Source: Desulfobacter latus
Lineage (GTDB): Bacteria > Desulfobacterota > Desulfobacteria > Desulfobacterales > Desulfobacteraceae
Direction: 5' to 3'
Length of the DNA stretch: 54,816 bases
NCBI RefSeq assembly: GCF_013389365.1
Contig: NZ_JACADJ010000020.1
Location: forward strand, 1-54,816
The translations under genes were made by a program, and so were the position numbers. How positions within the stretch are numbered: position 1 is the first letter of the stretch; every line of letters begins with the position of its first letter. The notes beneath the pieces are model-generated. The model worked only from the letters and a program-made list of their open reading frames with translations. It was not told the origin of the DNA and did no database searches. Positions 1-10,985 of this stretch are shown in pieces.

Positions 1-127
1 TAATATTACCAGGGTGCCTATATATTCCTTTAGAACGAAAGCCCGAAGGCTCTCAAGGCTAATCAACAGGACTTGCAACCGAAGTCACAAGCCCACCGAT
101 CACCAAAGGTGTCGGTGGGTAGTTGAC
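1..127 (-). ncRNA. HEARO / IscB omega-RNA number 1 (runs off the left edge)
   Basis: Structured RNA read on the minus strand from 127 down. GTCAAC (127-122) pairs with GTTGAT (67-62), enclosing a perfect 8-bp hairpin CCCACCGA/TCGGTGGG that is followed by GGGCTTG. After the closing stem come TAGCCTTGAG, a second hairpin with a TTCG loop (AGCC/GGCT), and GGCACCCTGG. The same order of elements occurs in the three other loci of this window, one of which is joined to an iscB remnant. HEARO RNAs are the guide scaffolds of IscB. The guide is expected just 5' of the scaffold, about 128-143. Any iscB gene would lie left of position 1 and cannot be seen. Confidence 0.75.
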
Positions 128-173
128 CCACTTCAAAGGCATCTTTAAGTTCAAGAAAATTTTTAATTTCCAT
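63..173 (-). pseudogene. Start of a small gene, probably interrupted by the HEARO RNA
   Basis: An ATG at 173 has a well-placed AAGGAG seven bases upstream (182-187) and opens a 36-codon frame that stops at 63. The first 15 codons (MEIKNFLELKDAFEV) look like normal coding sequence. From codon 16 on, the frame reads through the HEARO scaffold, so that part is probably not native protein. I infer a host gene whose 5' end was interrupted by an ISC-type element. The HEARO guide would then match the disrupted gene. I do not recognise the protein. The alternative is a genuine 36-aa cysteine-containing peptide ending CDFGCKSC. Confidence 0.4.
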
Positions 174-221
174 ATACCCGCTCCTTGATTAAATATAAGA
201 TGACGCTTATTATTTTCCCTT

Positions 222-257
222 AAAAAGGTAAAGGCAAGCTAAAAGCCTTCACCTTTC
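222..257 (-). terminator. Terminator downstream of katG
   Basis: On the minus strand AGGTGAAGGC and GCCTTTACCT form a stem with one G-U pair around a short loop, followed by a run of T. It sits 19 bases after the katG stop codon, as expected for an intrinsic terminator. Confidence 0.65.
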
Positions 258-275
258 TATAGTTTTCTTCCGCCT

Positions 276-2498
<2,223 letters not shown>

Positions 2499-2608
2499 TT
2501 AAATAATGTACGTTATTTTGGAATACGACTTTTAAAAACAGCGCTGTTATCGTGAACCATCTTTAATAAAAATATTCTGTAAATCAAATCGAATCATCCC
2601 CGAGCATT

Positions 2609-2719
2609 TTAGCCAACAACTTCAACTGAAACAATCCTAATCTTCTTCCATTCATCTGGAAATCCTATTGATTCAATCATAAATTCTTGATCGATTGATG
2701 TCAATGAATCGGCGAATCC
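2609..2719 (-). pseudogene. Short coding remnant, possibly an Abi_2-type C-terminus
   Basis: Directly after the stop codon of the 53-aa gene, the same minus-strand frame stays open for 36 codons and ends ...ESIGFPDEWKKIRIVSVEVVG. The GFPDEWKK stretch recalls the C-terminal end of Abi_2/AbiD-like abortive infection proteins (GFP.dW...). No start codon with a ribosome site and no other part of such a gene is present, so this is at most a leftover. The similarity is from memory and weak. Confidence 0.25.
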
Positions 2720-2881
2720 CTATTCTTTAGTGATAAATTCGTCCAGCTTGCTAAACAGACTGTCAGGCCATTCTTCGGCAGTTAAAAACATTTCCTTTTC
2801 TTCAGGTGTTAAACTGTCTTTAATACTCGGGGGCAGACTCTCATGCGCCTCTTGTCTGACTTTTTCTATTTTTTTATCCAT
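2720..2881 (-). CDS. Hypothetical 53-aa acidic protein
   Basis: ATG at 2881 follows GGAG with about eight bases of spacing, 32 bases after the end of rsmE on the same strand. The product is small, charged and soluble: MDKKIEKVRQEAHESLPP, then SLTPEEKEMFLTAEEWPDSL, ending KLDEFITKE. There is no signal peptide or membrane segment, and I recognise no family. The good ribosome site and the position behind rsmE argue for a real gene co-transcribed with the rsmE operon. The opposite-strand frame here lacks such signals. Confidence 0.55.
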   Translation of the reverse strand: MDKKIEKVRQEAHESLPPSIKDSLTPEEKEMFLTAEEWPDSLFSKLDEFITKE

Positions 2882-2913
2882 TTTTTATCTCCATCATACA
2901 ACTGTTCAAGTTT

Positions 2914-3624
2914 TCAGGAAAAAAGCCGGGAAACCAATGCGGTGACGGCCGTTTCCACCCGTAAAATCCGGGTCCCCATGGTCATGGGTTTAAACCCTTG
3001 ATCCACAAGCGTCTGGACTTCAAGGTCAATAAACCCGCCTTCCGGGCCGATCACAAGCACGGCATCCGAATTCAAACTCACCGGACAGAAAGATTGCGCT
3101 TGGGGATGGGCAAGAATTTTTTTTTTGTTTCTGCTCAGTTCAGGTAGCTCCTCTTTAACAAAAGGAGAAAAAAAGCGTTTCAGGTGTACCCGGGGCACAA
3201 GAGTGTCTCGGGCCTGGCAAAGGCCGAGTTCAAGATGGCGCTGGATATCGGAATCAGATAATACACCTGACCCCCAGAAACTTCTTTCCACCCGCCGGGA
3301 ATTGATCAAAAAAATCTCTTTCACCCCCAGACTTGCAAGACTTTGAAGTATTCGTTTAAGCATCTTGGGGCGGGGTAAGGCCAGCACCAGGGTCACGGGC
3401 AATGGCGCCGGCGGGTCATGCTCAAGGTGGACTGTCATTTCAATGGACTGCCGGTCTATTGATACGATAAGACCTGTACCCATTTTTGCATTTTTTTTTC
3501 CGCACACAAGGCTATCACCCGGCTTTGCCCCAAGCACCCGGAGAATATGCCTGCACCGGTCATCCTGAAGCCGCACCCGGTCAGCGCTTATGAAGTCCCG
3601 GTCGTCCAGCAGTATAAGGTTCAT
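2914..3624 (-). CDS. rsmE: 16S rRNA (uracil(1498)-N(3))-methyltransferase RsmE
   Basis: SAM-dependent methyltransferase of the SPOUT class that modifies U1498 of 16S rRNA in the assembled small subunit. At 236 aa it has the usual family length. The N-terminal PUA-like part contains CRHILRVLGAKPGD. The C-terminal SPOUT domain shows the family signatures LVIGPEGGF and MGTRILRVETAV, which form the knotted SAM pocket. The ATG at 3624 lies one base after the stop of the upstream oxidoreductase, so the two are translationally linked. The 53-aa gene follows on the same strand. Confidence 0.94.
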   Translation of the reverse strand: MNLILLDDRDFISADRVRLQDDRCRHILRVLGAKPGDSLVCGKKNAKMGTGLIVSIDRQSIEMTVHLEHDPPAPLPVTLVLALPRPKMLKRILQSLASLGVKEIFLINSRRVERSFWGSGVLSDSDIQRHLELGLCQARDTLVPRVHLKRFFSPFVKEELPELSRNKKKILAHPQAQSFCPVSLNSDAVLVIGPEGGFIDLEVQTLVDQGFKPMTMGTRILRVETAVTALVSRLFS

Positions 3625-3625
3625 G

Positions 3626-6600
3626 TCAGAATGTAACGATTTCCATGTTTCTGATCAGTGCCCGGAATTGTTTCATCCAGTCGTCACCGCCTGTAAGCTG
3701 TGCCAGTTCCACGGCCATATGCACGGCACTTACCTGATTCTGACGGCCTAAGCCCTGGACACAGGACGGACAGTTGGTTATTATCCTTGGCTTTGCCGTA
3801 TCCAGGCCCAGACATGCCTGTTCAACAGCATCCTGCTTCCTTAAAAACATGCTGTAGCTGATATCCGGTCGGGACAGCGCCATGGTTCCGGCTTCTGAAC
3901 AGCAGTACGGCACGGTCCGGGCGTCAATACCTGCCCTGGCCAGCCCTGTTACTGCGGTGCCTTTTAAACTGTCATGGCAGGGGGCATGGTAAAGGTAGGC
4001 TTGGGGTGCCGCGATAGTTAGACCATATTCAAACAAATAGCCTGAAATATCAAACAGATTTGCATCAAACAGGTCTGTTATGCCCAGATCGGACAAAGAT
4101 TCCATACAGGTGCCGCAGGAGACAATGCAACCGGAAAAATCAAGATCATTGAACATATCCCGAATCTGGGTCATGATAATGGTGTTTTCAAGCGACATTT
4201 TTTGGGCTTCCTTGGTCCGGGCATTCACCTTCAACGGGTACCCGCAGCACATATATGGCGGCGGCAACACCACCTGGTGGCCCTGGGAAAGCAATAAAAA
4301 AACGGTGGCCCTTGAAATATTGGAGAACATACGCTCACTGCCGCATCCTGGGAAATAAAACACCGTGGAAACGATTTTGCCGGGAGGATTTAATAAAATA
4401 GCCTGGTTTCTGTCTGCAGGGGGCAGGTGGGCCCGAAGCGTGGTCAGGTCCGGTTGGGAAACCGGGGCGTGCAGCAACTGCAGCGGTCTTGCCTCCTTTA
4501 ATGCCGGTATCAAACAGATGGGTTTTGCAAATTTTACCGCCGCACGCTGTGCAGAACTGCCGGCGGTCAGCAGCCCTGTACGAATAATCGGGTTTAGTGT
4601 CTGGTTGCGGGTACCCAGATAATCAAGGGTTAACCGGGTGGATATGGGCGTATGTTTGAAATTCATTTTTTTAAGAATTTCACGTTCCTTAATCGAAATG
4701 ACCCCGGAATCTATATCTACCGGGCACTTGTCAAGGCACTTATGACAGATGGTGCAGTGATCGGCAATCTGTTCAAGATTTTTCAGGACCTTAAATTTTG
4801 TGGACTGGGTCCGCTGGGTAATGTAAAGCAACGCCTCGATCAAAGCACCTAAGGCCAGATTTTTATTCCTGGGATGGAAAAACATGTTCCTTGCCGGATA
4901 AAACACCGGGCACTGGGGCTTACACTTGCCGCAGCGGACACAATTGGAAATGTTTGCAGCAAGGTCGGACAGGGAACCGTGTTGGAGAATCTGGGCCTCA
5001 AGTTTCAGAAGATTAAACGAGGGGGTGAATACCTTGTTCAAAATATCGGGCTCGGAGAGCTTACCCGGATTCATCAACCCGTTCGGGTCCACCTGCTTAC
5101 GGTACGCGTCAAACCGGCTTACCTGGTTCTTATCCAGGTATTTAAATTTGGTGACGCCGATACCGTGTTCGCCGGATACGACACCGTCAAGCGCCACAGC
5201 CTTCGCCATAACCTTATCCGCGGTCATGTGGGCCCGTGCGAGCATCTCGGTGTCATTGGAAAACACCGGGATATTTACATGTACGTTGCCGTCCCCTGCA
5301 TGCATGTGTGTGGCAATGACAATAAGACGGCTCAAGGTGTCATTGTAAATGCGCGCCACATTGGAAAGAATAAGGCTGTATCCATGGAGATGATCCTGGA
5401 TCTGTCCGTGAAAATTTTTGGTATGAATAAAGGCTTCCAGGGCATCCCGGGATGCAATGTCGAGCTTCTTACGAATGCCGTAGGCAATATCTTTGATCCG
5501 GCCCACCTTTTTTCCCAGCCACTCGGGATCGGAAAGGGGAATGGCCGTTTCCAGATATGTCAGGATATTTTGAATAATCCGGGCCTGGGTATATTTTTTC
5601 TCTTCAAGATTGGTTTTATCAACAAATTTGACAAAATCGGCCAGACTGTCAATGGGCAGAACAATATCTTCATTGAGCTTAAAGGCATTGGTATGGGCGG
5701 CAATGGCCCCCAGCCGTTTGCGGTCTTCCCAGTAACGGGCAGCTTCGGCCCGGTCCCGGGCAATAGAGAGTCCGGTTTTGTCATAGGATTCCAGAATTGT
5801 TTCTATATCACGCATGCCCTGGCCAAGAATCGCTTGATCATTGGAAACCATATCAATGAGCAATACGGCTTTAAGCCGGTCGCCCACAGATCGCTTGGTC
5901 TTATATTTAATAGCTTTGATGTATTCTTCGTCAAAATGTTCCAGGGCCATAAGTGCGGGATCGCTGTTGTCAAACCGGGTACAGATTTGAGAAATGACCT
6001 TGCCTGCCTCGGTCATGTCATTGCCGAAAAATTCAATGCAGCAAGTGGCTTTGTACGCAAACTCAGGATAAAGGATAAATTCGGCCCAGGTGATGATGCC
6101 GTCACACCCTTCTTTCTGCAACCCGGGGACCCCCCCTAAAACCTTATTGGTGACATCCTTGCCCAGGCCTTTTTTGCGGACATCCGCACCGGTCAGTGTA
6201 ATGGTGTTCAACATCTGCCCGTTTTCATCTTTGACCGCAAAACAAAGCGTATCCTCATACATAATTTTGCGCAGGGGATGGTCCTGGCGTGCCACTGTAA
6301 GCAGCCGGCAGTCGGGCATGGCGATTCTGAAAGACAAAACATTGTCAATGGCCGTGCCATAGAGCACGGCGGTTTTTCCGCCGGCGTTTTCCGCCAGATT
6401 ACCGCCAATGGTGCAGGCCCAGGCCGAGGTGGGATCTGTGGCAAAGATATAACCCTGGGCAGCGGCCGCATCCTTGGCATCCTGGGTGATAACACCGGCA
6501 CCCAGCGGCATCACGGCATACTCCCTGCCGTCTTTTGTTTTGCGCGGTTCAATGGGAAAAATTGTGTTTAATTTCTCCGTATTGATCATAACGCAGTTCG

Positions 6601-7216
6601 GGGCCAGGGGGGTCGCCCCGCCAGTCAGACCCGTACCCCCGCCCCGGGGAATGATATGAAAATTTAAATTTTTTAATTTTGTGACTAGTTGGGGAATCTG
6701 CGCTTCCCGGTCCGGCCGCAGTACGGCTGCAGGCGTGTATCTTCGCCAGTCTGTGGCATCCGTGGCATGGGATGTAATATTAAAGGGATCAAAGCATATA
6801 TTGGCCTTACCGAGCACCGGGGAAAGCTGCCGTATTACCCTGGCCTGCGCCTTTATCACGGCACTGATCCGGGCTTTAAGCTGCCGAAGCGAGGATCTGC
6901 AGGCGTCAAGCACGATGCGGACCTCGTCATGTTCGGCATGCCCGGCAATATTGAAAAGGTCATTTTCAAATTCGGTAAACAGGCGTCGTCTCAGCATGGG
7001 GTGTTCCACCAGTTCCTGGAACAGAAAGGCATTCCGGCGGATGATGAAAAGGTCCCCCATAAAACGATGGAGAAGTCGTGAGGAGCGACCTGTGCCCTTA
7101 AGTGTTTCCAGGACATGAATGGTACTTAGAATGTCATTGCCGAACAAATGGACAATGATCTGGTCGTCCCCGGCCGAGGTATAATTAAACGGTATTTTTC
7201 TAAAAGGATCTCGCAT
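3626..7216 (-). CDS. DUF3683-type FAD-linked oxidase fused to Fe-S / CCG domains (lactate/glycolate dehydrogenase-like)
   Basis: A 1196-aa fusion flavoprotein. Residues 1-150 are a DUF3683-like N-terminus. A PCMH-type FAD domain follows (RGGGTGLTGG at 191-200), then an FAD-oxidase C-terminal domain with the HMHAGDGNVHVN and GEHGIG motifs near 637-686. Two 4Fe-4S clusters come next (C759, C762, C765, C769 and C821, C824, C827, C831). Last is a heterodisulfide-reductase-like CCG region (PGC at 958, CCG at 990-991, SCGTC near 1034, CC at 1105-1106). Family relatives oxidise 2-hydroxy acids such as D-lactate and pass electrons through the Fe-S part to quinones or membrane carriers. The substrate cannot be read from sequence. 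It is the first gene of an operon with rsmE. No membrane segments are evident, so it is probably cytoplasmic and membrane-associated through a partner. Confidence 0.88.
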   Translation of the reverse strand: MRDPFRKIPFNYTSAGDDQIIVHLFGNDILSTIHVLETLKGTGRSSRLLHRFMGDLFIIRRNAFLFQELVEHPMLRRRLFTEFENDLFNIAGHAEHDEVRIVLDACRSSLRQLKARISAVIKAQARVIRQLSPVLGKANICFDPFNITSHATDATDWRRYTPAAVLRPDREAQIPQLVTKLKNLNFHIIPRGGGTGLTGGATPLAPNCVMINTEKLNTIFPIEPRKTKDGREYAVMPLGAGVITQDAKDAAAAQGYIFATDPTSAWACTIGGNLAENAGGKTAVLYGTAIDNVLSFRIAMPDCRLLTVARQDHPLRKIMYEDTLCFAVKDENGQMLNTITLTGADVRKKGLGKDVTNKVLGGVPGLQKEGCDGIITWAEFILYPEFAYKATCCIEFFGNDMTEAGKVISQICTRFDNSDPALMALEHFDEEYIKAIKYKTKRSVGDRLKAVLLIDMVSNDQAILGQGMRDIETILESYDKTGLSIARDRAEAARYWEDRKRLGAIAAHTNAFKLNEDIVLPIDSLADFVKFVDKTNLEEKKYTQARIIQNILTYLETAIPLSDPEWLGKKVGRIKDIAYGIRKKLDIASRDALEAFIHTKNFHGQIQDHLHGYSLILSNVARIYNDTLSRLIVIATHMHAGDGNVHVNIPVFSNDTEMLARAHMTADKVMAKAVALDGVVSGEHGIGVTKFKYLDKNQVSRFDAYRKQVDPNGLMNPGKLSEPDILNKVFTPSFNLLKLEAQILQHGSLSDLAANISNCVRCGKCKPQCPVFYPARNMFFHPRNKNLALGALIEALLYITQRTQSTKFKVLKNLEQIADHCTICHKCLDKCPVDIDSGVISIKEREILKKMNFKHTPISTRLTLDYLGTRNQTLNPIIRTGLLTAGSSAQRAAVKFAKPICLIPALKEARPLQLLHAPVSQPDLTTLRAHLPPADRNQAILLNPPGKIVSTVFYFPGCGSERMFSNISRATVFLLLSQGHQVVLPPPYMCCGYPLKVNARTKEAQKMSLENTIIMTQIRDMFNDLDFSGCIVSCGTCMESLSDLGITDLFDANLFDISGYLFEYGLTIAAPQAYLYHAPCHDSLKGTAVTGLARAGIDARTVPYCCSEAGTMALSRPDISYSMFLRKQDAVEQACLGLDTAKPRIITNCPSCVQGLGRQNQVSAVHMAVELAQLTGGDDWMKQFRALIRNMEIVTF

Positions 7217-7269
7217 TATAACTCAAAGATGATCATGTTTCCCCTGAAGTCAAAATTTTAATCTCTGAC

Positions 7270-8886
7270 CTACTCGTTGTGTTCCCTTGTTTTATGGAAC
7301 TTAATGTCCGGCCAGTCCTCCCGGGTAAATCCAAGCTGGTATTCACTCGTCGTTAAAAAGGTTAAACGCCCTTCTGCATCCCGGGTCAGACTGGATTCGT
7401 TTTTTCGGATAAAGTCCTTAAGATATGCCTCGTCTTCACATTCCACCCACCGGGCCACGGACAGGTCGATGGACTCATATCCTGCACTGACATTGTACTC
7501 AGCCTTAAGCCGTGCCATGGTCACATCAAACTGAAGTACGCCCACGGCACCGATGATATGCATGTTGCCCTGCAAAGGACGGAATACCTGGATGGTGCCT
7601 TCTTCCGCCAGCTGGGTCAGCCCTTTTGTCAGGGCCTTGGCTTTCAAAGGATCTTTAAGCAGCACCCGCCTGAAATGTTCCGGGGCAAAATTGGGAATGC
7701 CCAGAAATTTCAAGGGTTCTTTAGTGGTAAAGGTATCCCCGATCTTGATGGTGCCGTGATTATGGATACCGATGATATCTCCCGGATATGCCTCTTCCAC
7801 ATTGGACCGCTCCTGGGCCATGAAGATGGTGGCATTGGCAATCTTGATATCTTTTCCAATGCGGTGGTGCCGCACCTTCATGCCCTTGGTGAATTTTCCC
7901 GAACAAATCCTGAAAAAAGCGATTCTGTCTCTATGCTCGGGGTCCATATTGGCCTGGATTTTAAAGGTGAATCCTGAAAACGCCGCCTCACAAGGATCCA
8001 CATCCCGGGATGCTGTAGGCCGGACTCCGGGGCATGGTGCAATCCGAACAAATGCGTCCAGCATCTCCCGGACCCCGAAGTTATTAATGGCGGAACCAAA
8101 AAATACCGGGGTTTGGGTGCCGTTGAGATAAAGATCGAGGTCAAAGGGTTCTGCCGCCCCGGAAAGCAGTTCCACATCCTCGCGCAATTGATCTGCCGGA
8201 CCTTGGCCGATCATTTCATCCAGCACGGGATCATCAAGGTCCTTGATCAATACCCCGTCATCATTTTTAGGGGTATATCCCGACGTAAAAATCCCCAACT
8301 GCTGTTCTTCCAGGTTATACACCCCTTTAAACCGCTTTCCCATGCCGATGGGCCAGGTCAAAGGTACGCATTCAATCTGCAGCTTATCCTCAATGTCCTG
8401 GAAAATATCAAGGGGTTCAAGTCCTTCCCGGTCCAGCTTGTTAATAAAAGTAATGATAGGCGTATTGCGCATCCGGCACACCTCCATCAGCTTCTGGGTC
8501 TGGGGTTCCACGCCCTTGGCAGAGTCAATAATCATCACGGCGCAGTCAACCGCGGTGAGTACCCGGTAGGTATCCTCACTGAAATCCTTATGTCCCGGGG
8601 TGTCCAGAAGATTTATTTCATAGTCTTTATAATTGAACTTCATCACCGAAGACGATACGGAAATACCTCTTTCCTGCTCAATGGATAAAAAATCAGAGGT
8701 GGCGGCCCGGGCCGCTTTTCTGGATTTTACGGCACCGGCCTGCTGGATGGCACCACCGAACAACAGCAGTTTTTCGGTCAATGTTGTTTTGCCGGCATCC
8801 GGGTGGCTGATAATGCCGAATGTTCTGCGTTTTTTTATTTCCGGTAATAGTGTTTTGTCTAATTTCTTGCTTGTGAGATTTGTCAT
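7270..8886 (-). CDS. prfC: Peptide chain release factor 3
   Basis: A translational GTPase that recycles RF1/RF2 from the ribosome after termination. The 538-aa length fits RF3. The G1 loop is in [13 protein letters not shown], followed by the RF3-typical [14 protein letters not shown] and the switch region [13 protein letters not shown]3 is DTPGHKDF and G4 is FINKLDRE. The C-terminal half carries the RF3_C region with the [19 protein letters not shown] motif. The ATG at 8886 gives the canonical N-terminus. The upstream intergenic region is filled by the HEARO RNA at 8945-9216, which could influence its leader. Confidence 0.96.
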   Translation of the reverse strand: MTNLTSKKLDKTLLPEIKKRRTFGIISHPDAGKTTLTEKLLLFGGAIQQAGAVKSRKAARAATSDFLSIEQERGISVSSSVMKFNYKDYEINLLDTPGHKDFSEDTYRVLTAVDCAVMIIDSAKGVEPQTQKLMEVCRMRNTPIITFINKLDREGLEPLDIFQDIEDKLQIECVPLTWPIGMGKRFKGVYNLEEQQLGIFTSGYTPKNDDGVLIKDLDDPVLDEMIGQGPADQLREDVELLSGAAEPFDLDLYLNGTQTPVFFGSAINNFGVREMLDAFVRIAPCPGVRPTASRDVDPCEAAFSGFTFKIQANMDPEHRDRIAFFRICSGKFTKGMKVRHHRIGKDIKIANATIFMAQERSNVEEAYPGDIIGIHNHGTIKIGDTFTTKEPLKFLGIPNFAPEHFRRVLLKDPLKAKALTKGLTQLAEEGTIQVFRPLQGNMHIIGAVGVLQFDVTMARLKAEYNVSAGYESIDLSVARWVECEDEAYLKDFIRKNESSLTRDAEGRLTFLTTSEYQLGFTREDWPDIKFHKTREHNE

Positions 8887-8944
8887 GCAAAAGGCCTTGA
8901 AAATAGTAAAATTAAGGGTGGAAAGTTAACAGCATTTCAACATG

Positions 8945-9216
8945 GAATCAAGCCTTCTGCCAAGCAGCCTTCAATAACGAGGACTCAGGATAGACAACTC
9001 GGGCTTTTACAAGCCCCTTCTGAGGCCCATAATCAAAATAAACCCTCCCATATGGTTTTCCTTTTCATCCGTCTTTTTCGTTGTGACAATGGGTACATAT
9101 TTCAATATGCGTCCATTGCCACGCCTTGAATACGAATGAAAACTCTAAACCATATTTTGGAAGATTTTATTCCGATCATGGGCCTGAAGCTCTGATTCAG
9201 GAGGGGGCGTTGACAC
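8945..9216 (-). ncRNA. HEARO / omega-RNA number 2, solitary, with a giant first hairpin
   Basis: Read on the minus strand, it begins GTGTCAACGCCCCC at 9216, ten bases after the stop codon of the ACT-domain gene. Its first 25 bases are identical to HEARO number 3 (41288 onward). It also shares GGGGCTTGTAAAAGCCC, CCTGAGT and GGCAG with that copy, in the same order. The closing stem GTCAAC/GTTGTC has one mismatch. The first hairpin is about 196 bases long here, against 32 in number 3. No iscB or tnpA sequence follows and prfC is next, so the RNA is solitary. The predicted guide (about 9215-9230) overlaps the 3' end of the ACT gene. Confidence 0.72.
9013..9208. repeat. 196-bp imperfect palindrome inside HEARO number 2
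   Basis: The arms 9013-9059 and 9147-9208 are inverted copies. They share GCCCC, AGGCCCAT, AATAAA and ATATGGTTT in order. The inner arms 9060-9101 and 9103-9145 are also inverted copies: TTTTCAT.CGT, TG.CAATGG and CATATT meet near 9102. The transcript would fold into one long rod. Relative to HEARO number 3 it looks as if about 164 bases of self-complementary sequence were added at the tip of the first hairpin, perhaps a small palindromic insertion (MITE-like). Confidence 0.85.
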
Positions 9217-9223
9217 ATGCACG

Positions 9224-9652
9224 TTAAAGATTAGAGATCTCCTCTTTGTCTATCACCTTAATACCCTGTTCCGCCAAAACAACTTTTGCCTTTTCAAGGT
9301 CATCAAAACGGAAAATCATGATGGCGTTTTTGCACTGGGGGTTGGCAAAGGCATACATATACTCCACATTGACATCTTGTTCACTTAACGGATCAAGCAC
9401 CTGATTCAGGCCACCGGGTTCATCATTCACTTCCACGGCCAGAACACGGGTTTTGCCCACGGTAAATCCCTGATCCCGCAGGGCTGTAGTGGCTTTGTCA
9501 TTATCATTGACAATGAGGCGCAGTACACCGAAATCCGTGGTGTCTGCCAGGGAAAGTGCCCGTATATTTACGCCGGCATCTCTTAAAATTGCCGTGACTT
9601 CAGCAAGACGCCCTTCTTTGTTTTCTATGAATATGGATATCTGTTCAGCCAT
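9224..9652 (-). CDS. Tandem ACT-domain protein
   Basis: A 142-aa cytoplasmic protein made of two ACT domains (about 4-65 and 70-138). The first is typical: ISIFIENKEGRLAEVTAILRDAGVNIRALSL. The second is marked by VNDEPGGLNQVLDPLSEQDVNVEYMYAF. ACT domains bind small ligands, mostly amino acids. The gene sits 14 bases after the phenylacetate-CoA ligase stop codon. That pairing is common in anaerobes that degrade aromatic amino acids, usually with indolepyruvate oxidoreductase, so a ligand-sensing role for aryl-acid activation is plausible but unproven. HEARO number 2 begins ten bases after its stop codon. Confidence 0.85.
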   Translation of the reverse strand: MAEQISIFIENKEGRLAEVTAILRDAGVNIRALSLADTTDFGVLRLIVNDNDKATTALRDQGFTVGKTRVLAVEVNDEPGGLNQVLDPLSEQDVNVEYMYAFANPQCKNAIMIFRFDDLEKAKVVLAEQGIKVIDKEEISNL

Positions 9653-9666
9653 AATAGTCTCCTTGG

Positions 9667-10971
9667 TTAAAATTGGCGGTTATCTATAACCCTGACAGCC
9701 TTGCCCTGGCTTCTTTCTATGGTTTTGGGCTCCACAAGGGCCACCTTGGCGGATACGCCCAGGTGCTCCTTGATATTATGTGAAATTTCACCTTCCATGG
9801 CCTGCAGTCCCTTGATGTCATCGCTGAAGGAGGCTTCGTCTATCTCCACCTTGACCGTCAGGGTATCCAGGTTGTCTACCCTGTCAACGACCAACTGGTA
9901 ATGGGGGGCGACTTCCCGGCTTTCCATGAGAACGCTTTCAATCTGGGAGGGGAATACATTAACGCCTCTGATGATAAGCATATCGTCCGTACGGCCCGAG
10001 GGTTTATTCATCCGCATGTGGGTCCTGCCGCAGGTGCAGGGCACAGGATTCAAGGAGGTGATATCCTTGGTACGGTAACGGATGACCGGAAAGGCTTCCT
10101 TGGTAATCGTTGTGAACACGAGTTCACCGGGATCTCCGGGGGAAACGGGTTCCAACGTATCCGGGTCTACGATCTCCACAATAAAATGATCCTCGGCAAC
10201 ATGAAGGCCTTTTTGCTCCTCAACGCATTCCACGGATACGCCGGGCCCCATGACTTCGGACAGACCGTAAATATCCACGGCCTTGAGATTGAGCTTGGCT
10301 TCCAGTTCCCGGCGCATTCTTTCCGTCCAGGGCTCTGCCCCGAAGATCCCCGATCTAAAAGACAAATCCTTAAAATCAACACCCATTTCCAGGGCCACTT
10401 CCGCCAGGTGGAGGATATATGATGGCGTCCCACAAAGAATCGTCGGTTTGAAATCCTGCATAATGGTGATCTGGCGTTTGGTATTACCGCCGGAGACCGG
10501 AATGACTGATGCGCCTAAACGTTCCGCCCCATAGTGGGCCCCAAGGCCCCCGGTAAAAAGACCATACCCCCAGGCATTGTGAATGATATCTCCCGCAGTG
10601 GCGCCGGCGGCAGCAAAGCTTCTGGCCATCAGATCGGCCCAGGTGTTGATATCCCGTTTGGTGTAGCCGACCACCGTGGGTTTGCCCGTGGTGCCCGAGG
10701 ATGCGTGGATGCGGACCACCTGATCCATGGGAACCGCAAACATACGGTAGGGGTAGTTGTCCCGAAGGTCCTGTTTGGTGGTAAAGGGCAGGCGCCTTAA
10801 ATCATCCAGGCTTTTTATATCAGATGGTTTGATCCCGGCTTTGTCATACGTTTCCTTGTAGAATGGAACCGTGGCATAAATCCGTTCAATGGTTGTTTGA
10901 AGACGGCGAAGCTGGATCGCCTCCAGGCCCTCTCTGGGCATGGTCTCATAGTCGATGTCGTATATGGGCAT
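9667..10971 (-). CDS. paaK: Phenylacetate-CoA ligase family protein
   Basis: AMP-forming acyl-CoA ligase that activates an aryl acid (phenylacetate or indole acetate) with ATP and CoA. The 434-aa length is normal for the PaaK family. The P-loop is in [16 protein letters not shown], the adenylate motif is [12 protein letters not shown], and the hinge and C-terminal domain carry [15 protein letters not shown], with the catalytic lysine region near [10 protein letters not shown]. The ACT protein follows downstream at 14 bases and a crotonase precedes it at about 14 bases. The three probably form an operon for the final steps of aromatic amino acid or aryl-acid breakdown. Exact substrate uncertain. 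Confidence 0.9.
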   Translation of the reverse strand: MPIYDIDYETMPREGLEAIQLRRLQTTIERIYATVPFYKETYDKAGIKPSDIKSLDDLRRLPFTTKQDLRDNYPYRMFAVPMDQVVRIHASSGTTGKPTVVGYTKRDINTWADLMARSFAAAGATAGDIIHNAWGYGLFTGGLGAHYGAERLGASVIPVSGGNTKRQITIMQDFKPTILCGTPSYILHLAEVALEMGVDFKDLSFRSGIFGAEPWTERMRRELEAKLNLKAVDIYGLSEVMGPGVSVECVEEQKGLHVAEDHFIVEIVDPDTLEPVSPGDPGELVFTTITKEAFPVIRYRTKDITSLNPVPCTCGRTHMRMNKPSGRTDDMLIIRGVNVFPSQIESVLMESREVAPHYQLVVDRVDNLDTLTVKVEIDEASFSDDIKGLQAMEGEISHNIKEHLGVSAKVALVEPKTIERSQGKAVRVIDNRQF

Positions 10972-10985
10972 GTTTATCTCCCTAA

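Noticed and set aside
2730-2945. 71-codon plus-strand frame
   Set aside because: It is opposite the 53-aa minus-strand gene, which has a good ribosome site and fits the rsmE operon. The plus frame has neither.
4874-6139. 421-codon plus-strand frame inside the DUF3683 oxidoreductase gene
   Set aside because: It is antisense to a strongly conserved gene, has no family motifs and no ribosome site. The reading frame is open because of the codon use of the real gene.
8945-9216. Ordinary intrinsic terminator of the ACT gene
   Set aside because: The hairpin is not followed by a T run, and the sequence shares a long ordered core with three other loci, one attached to iscB.
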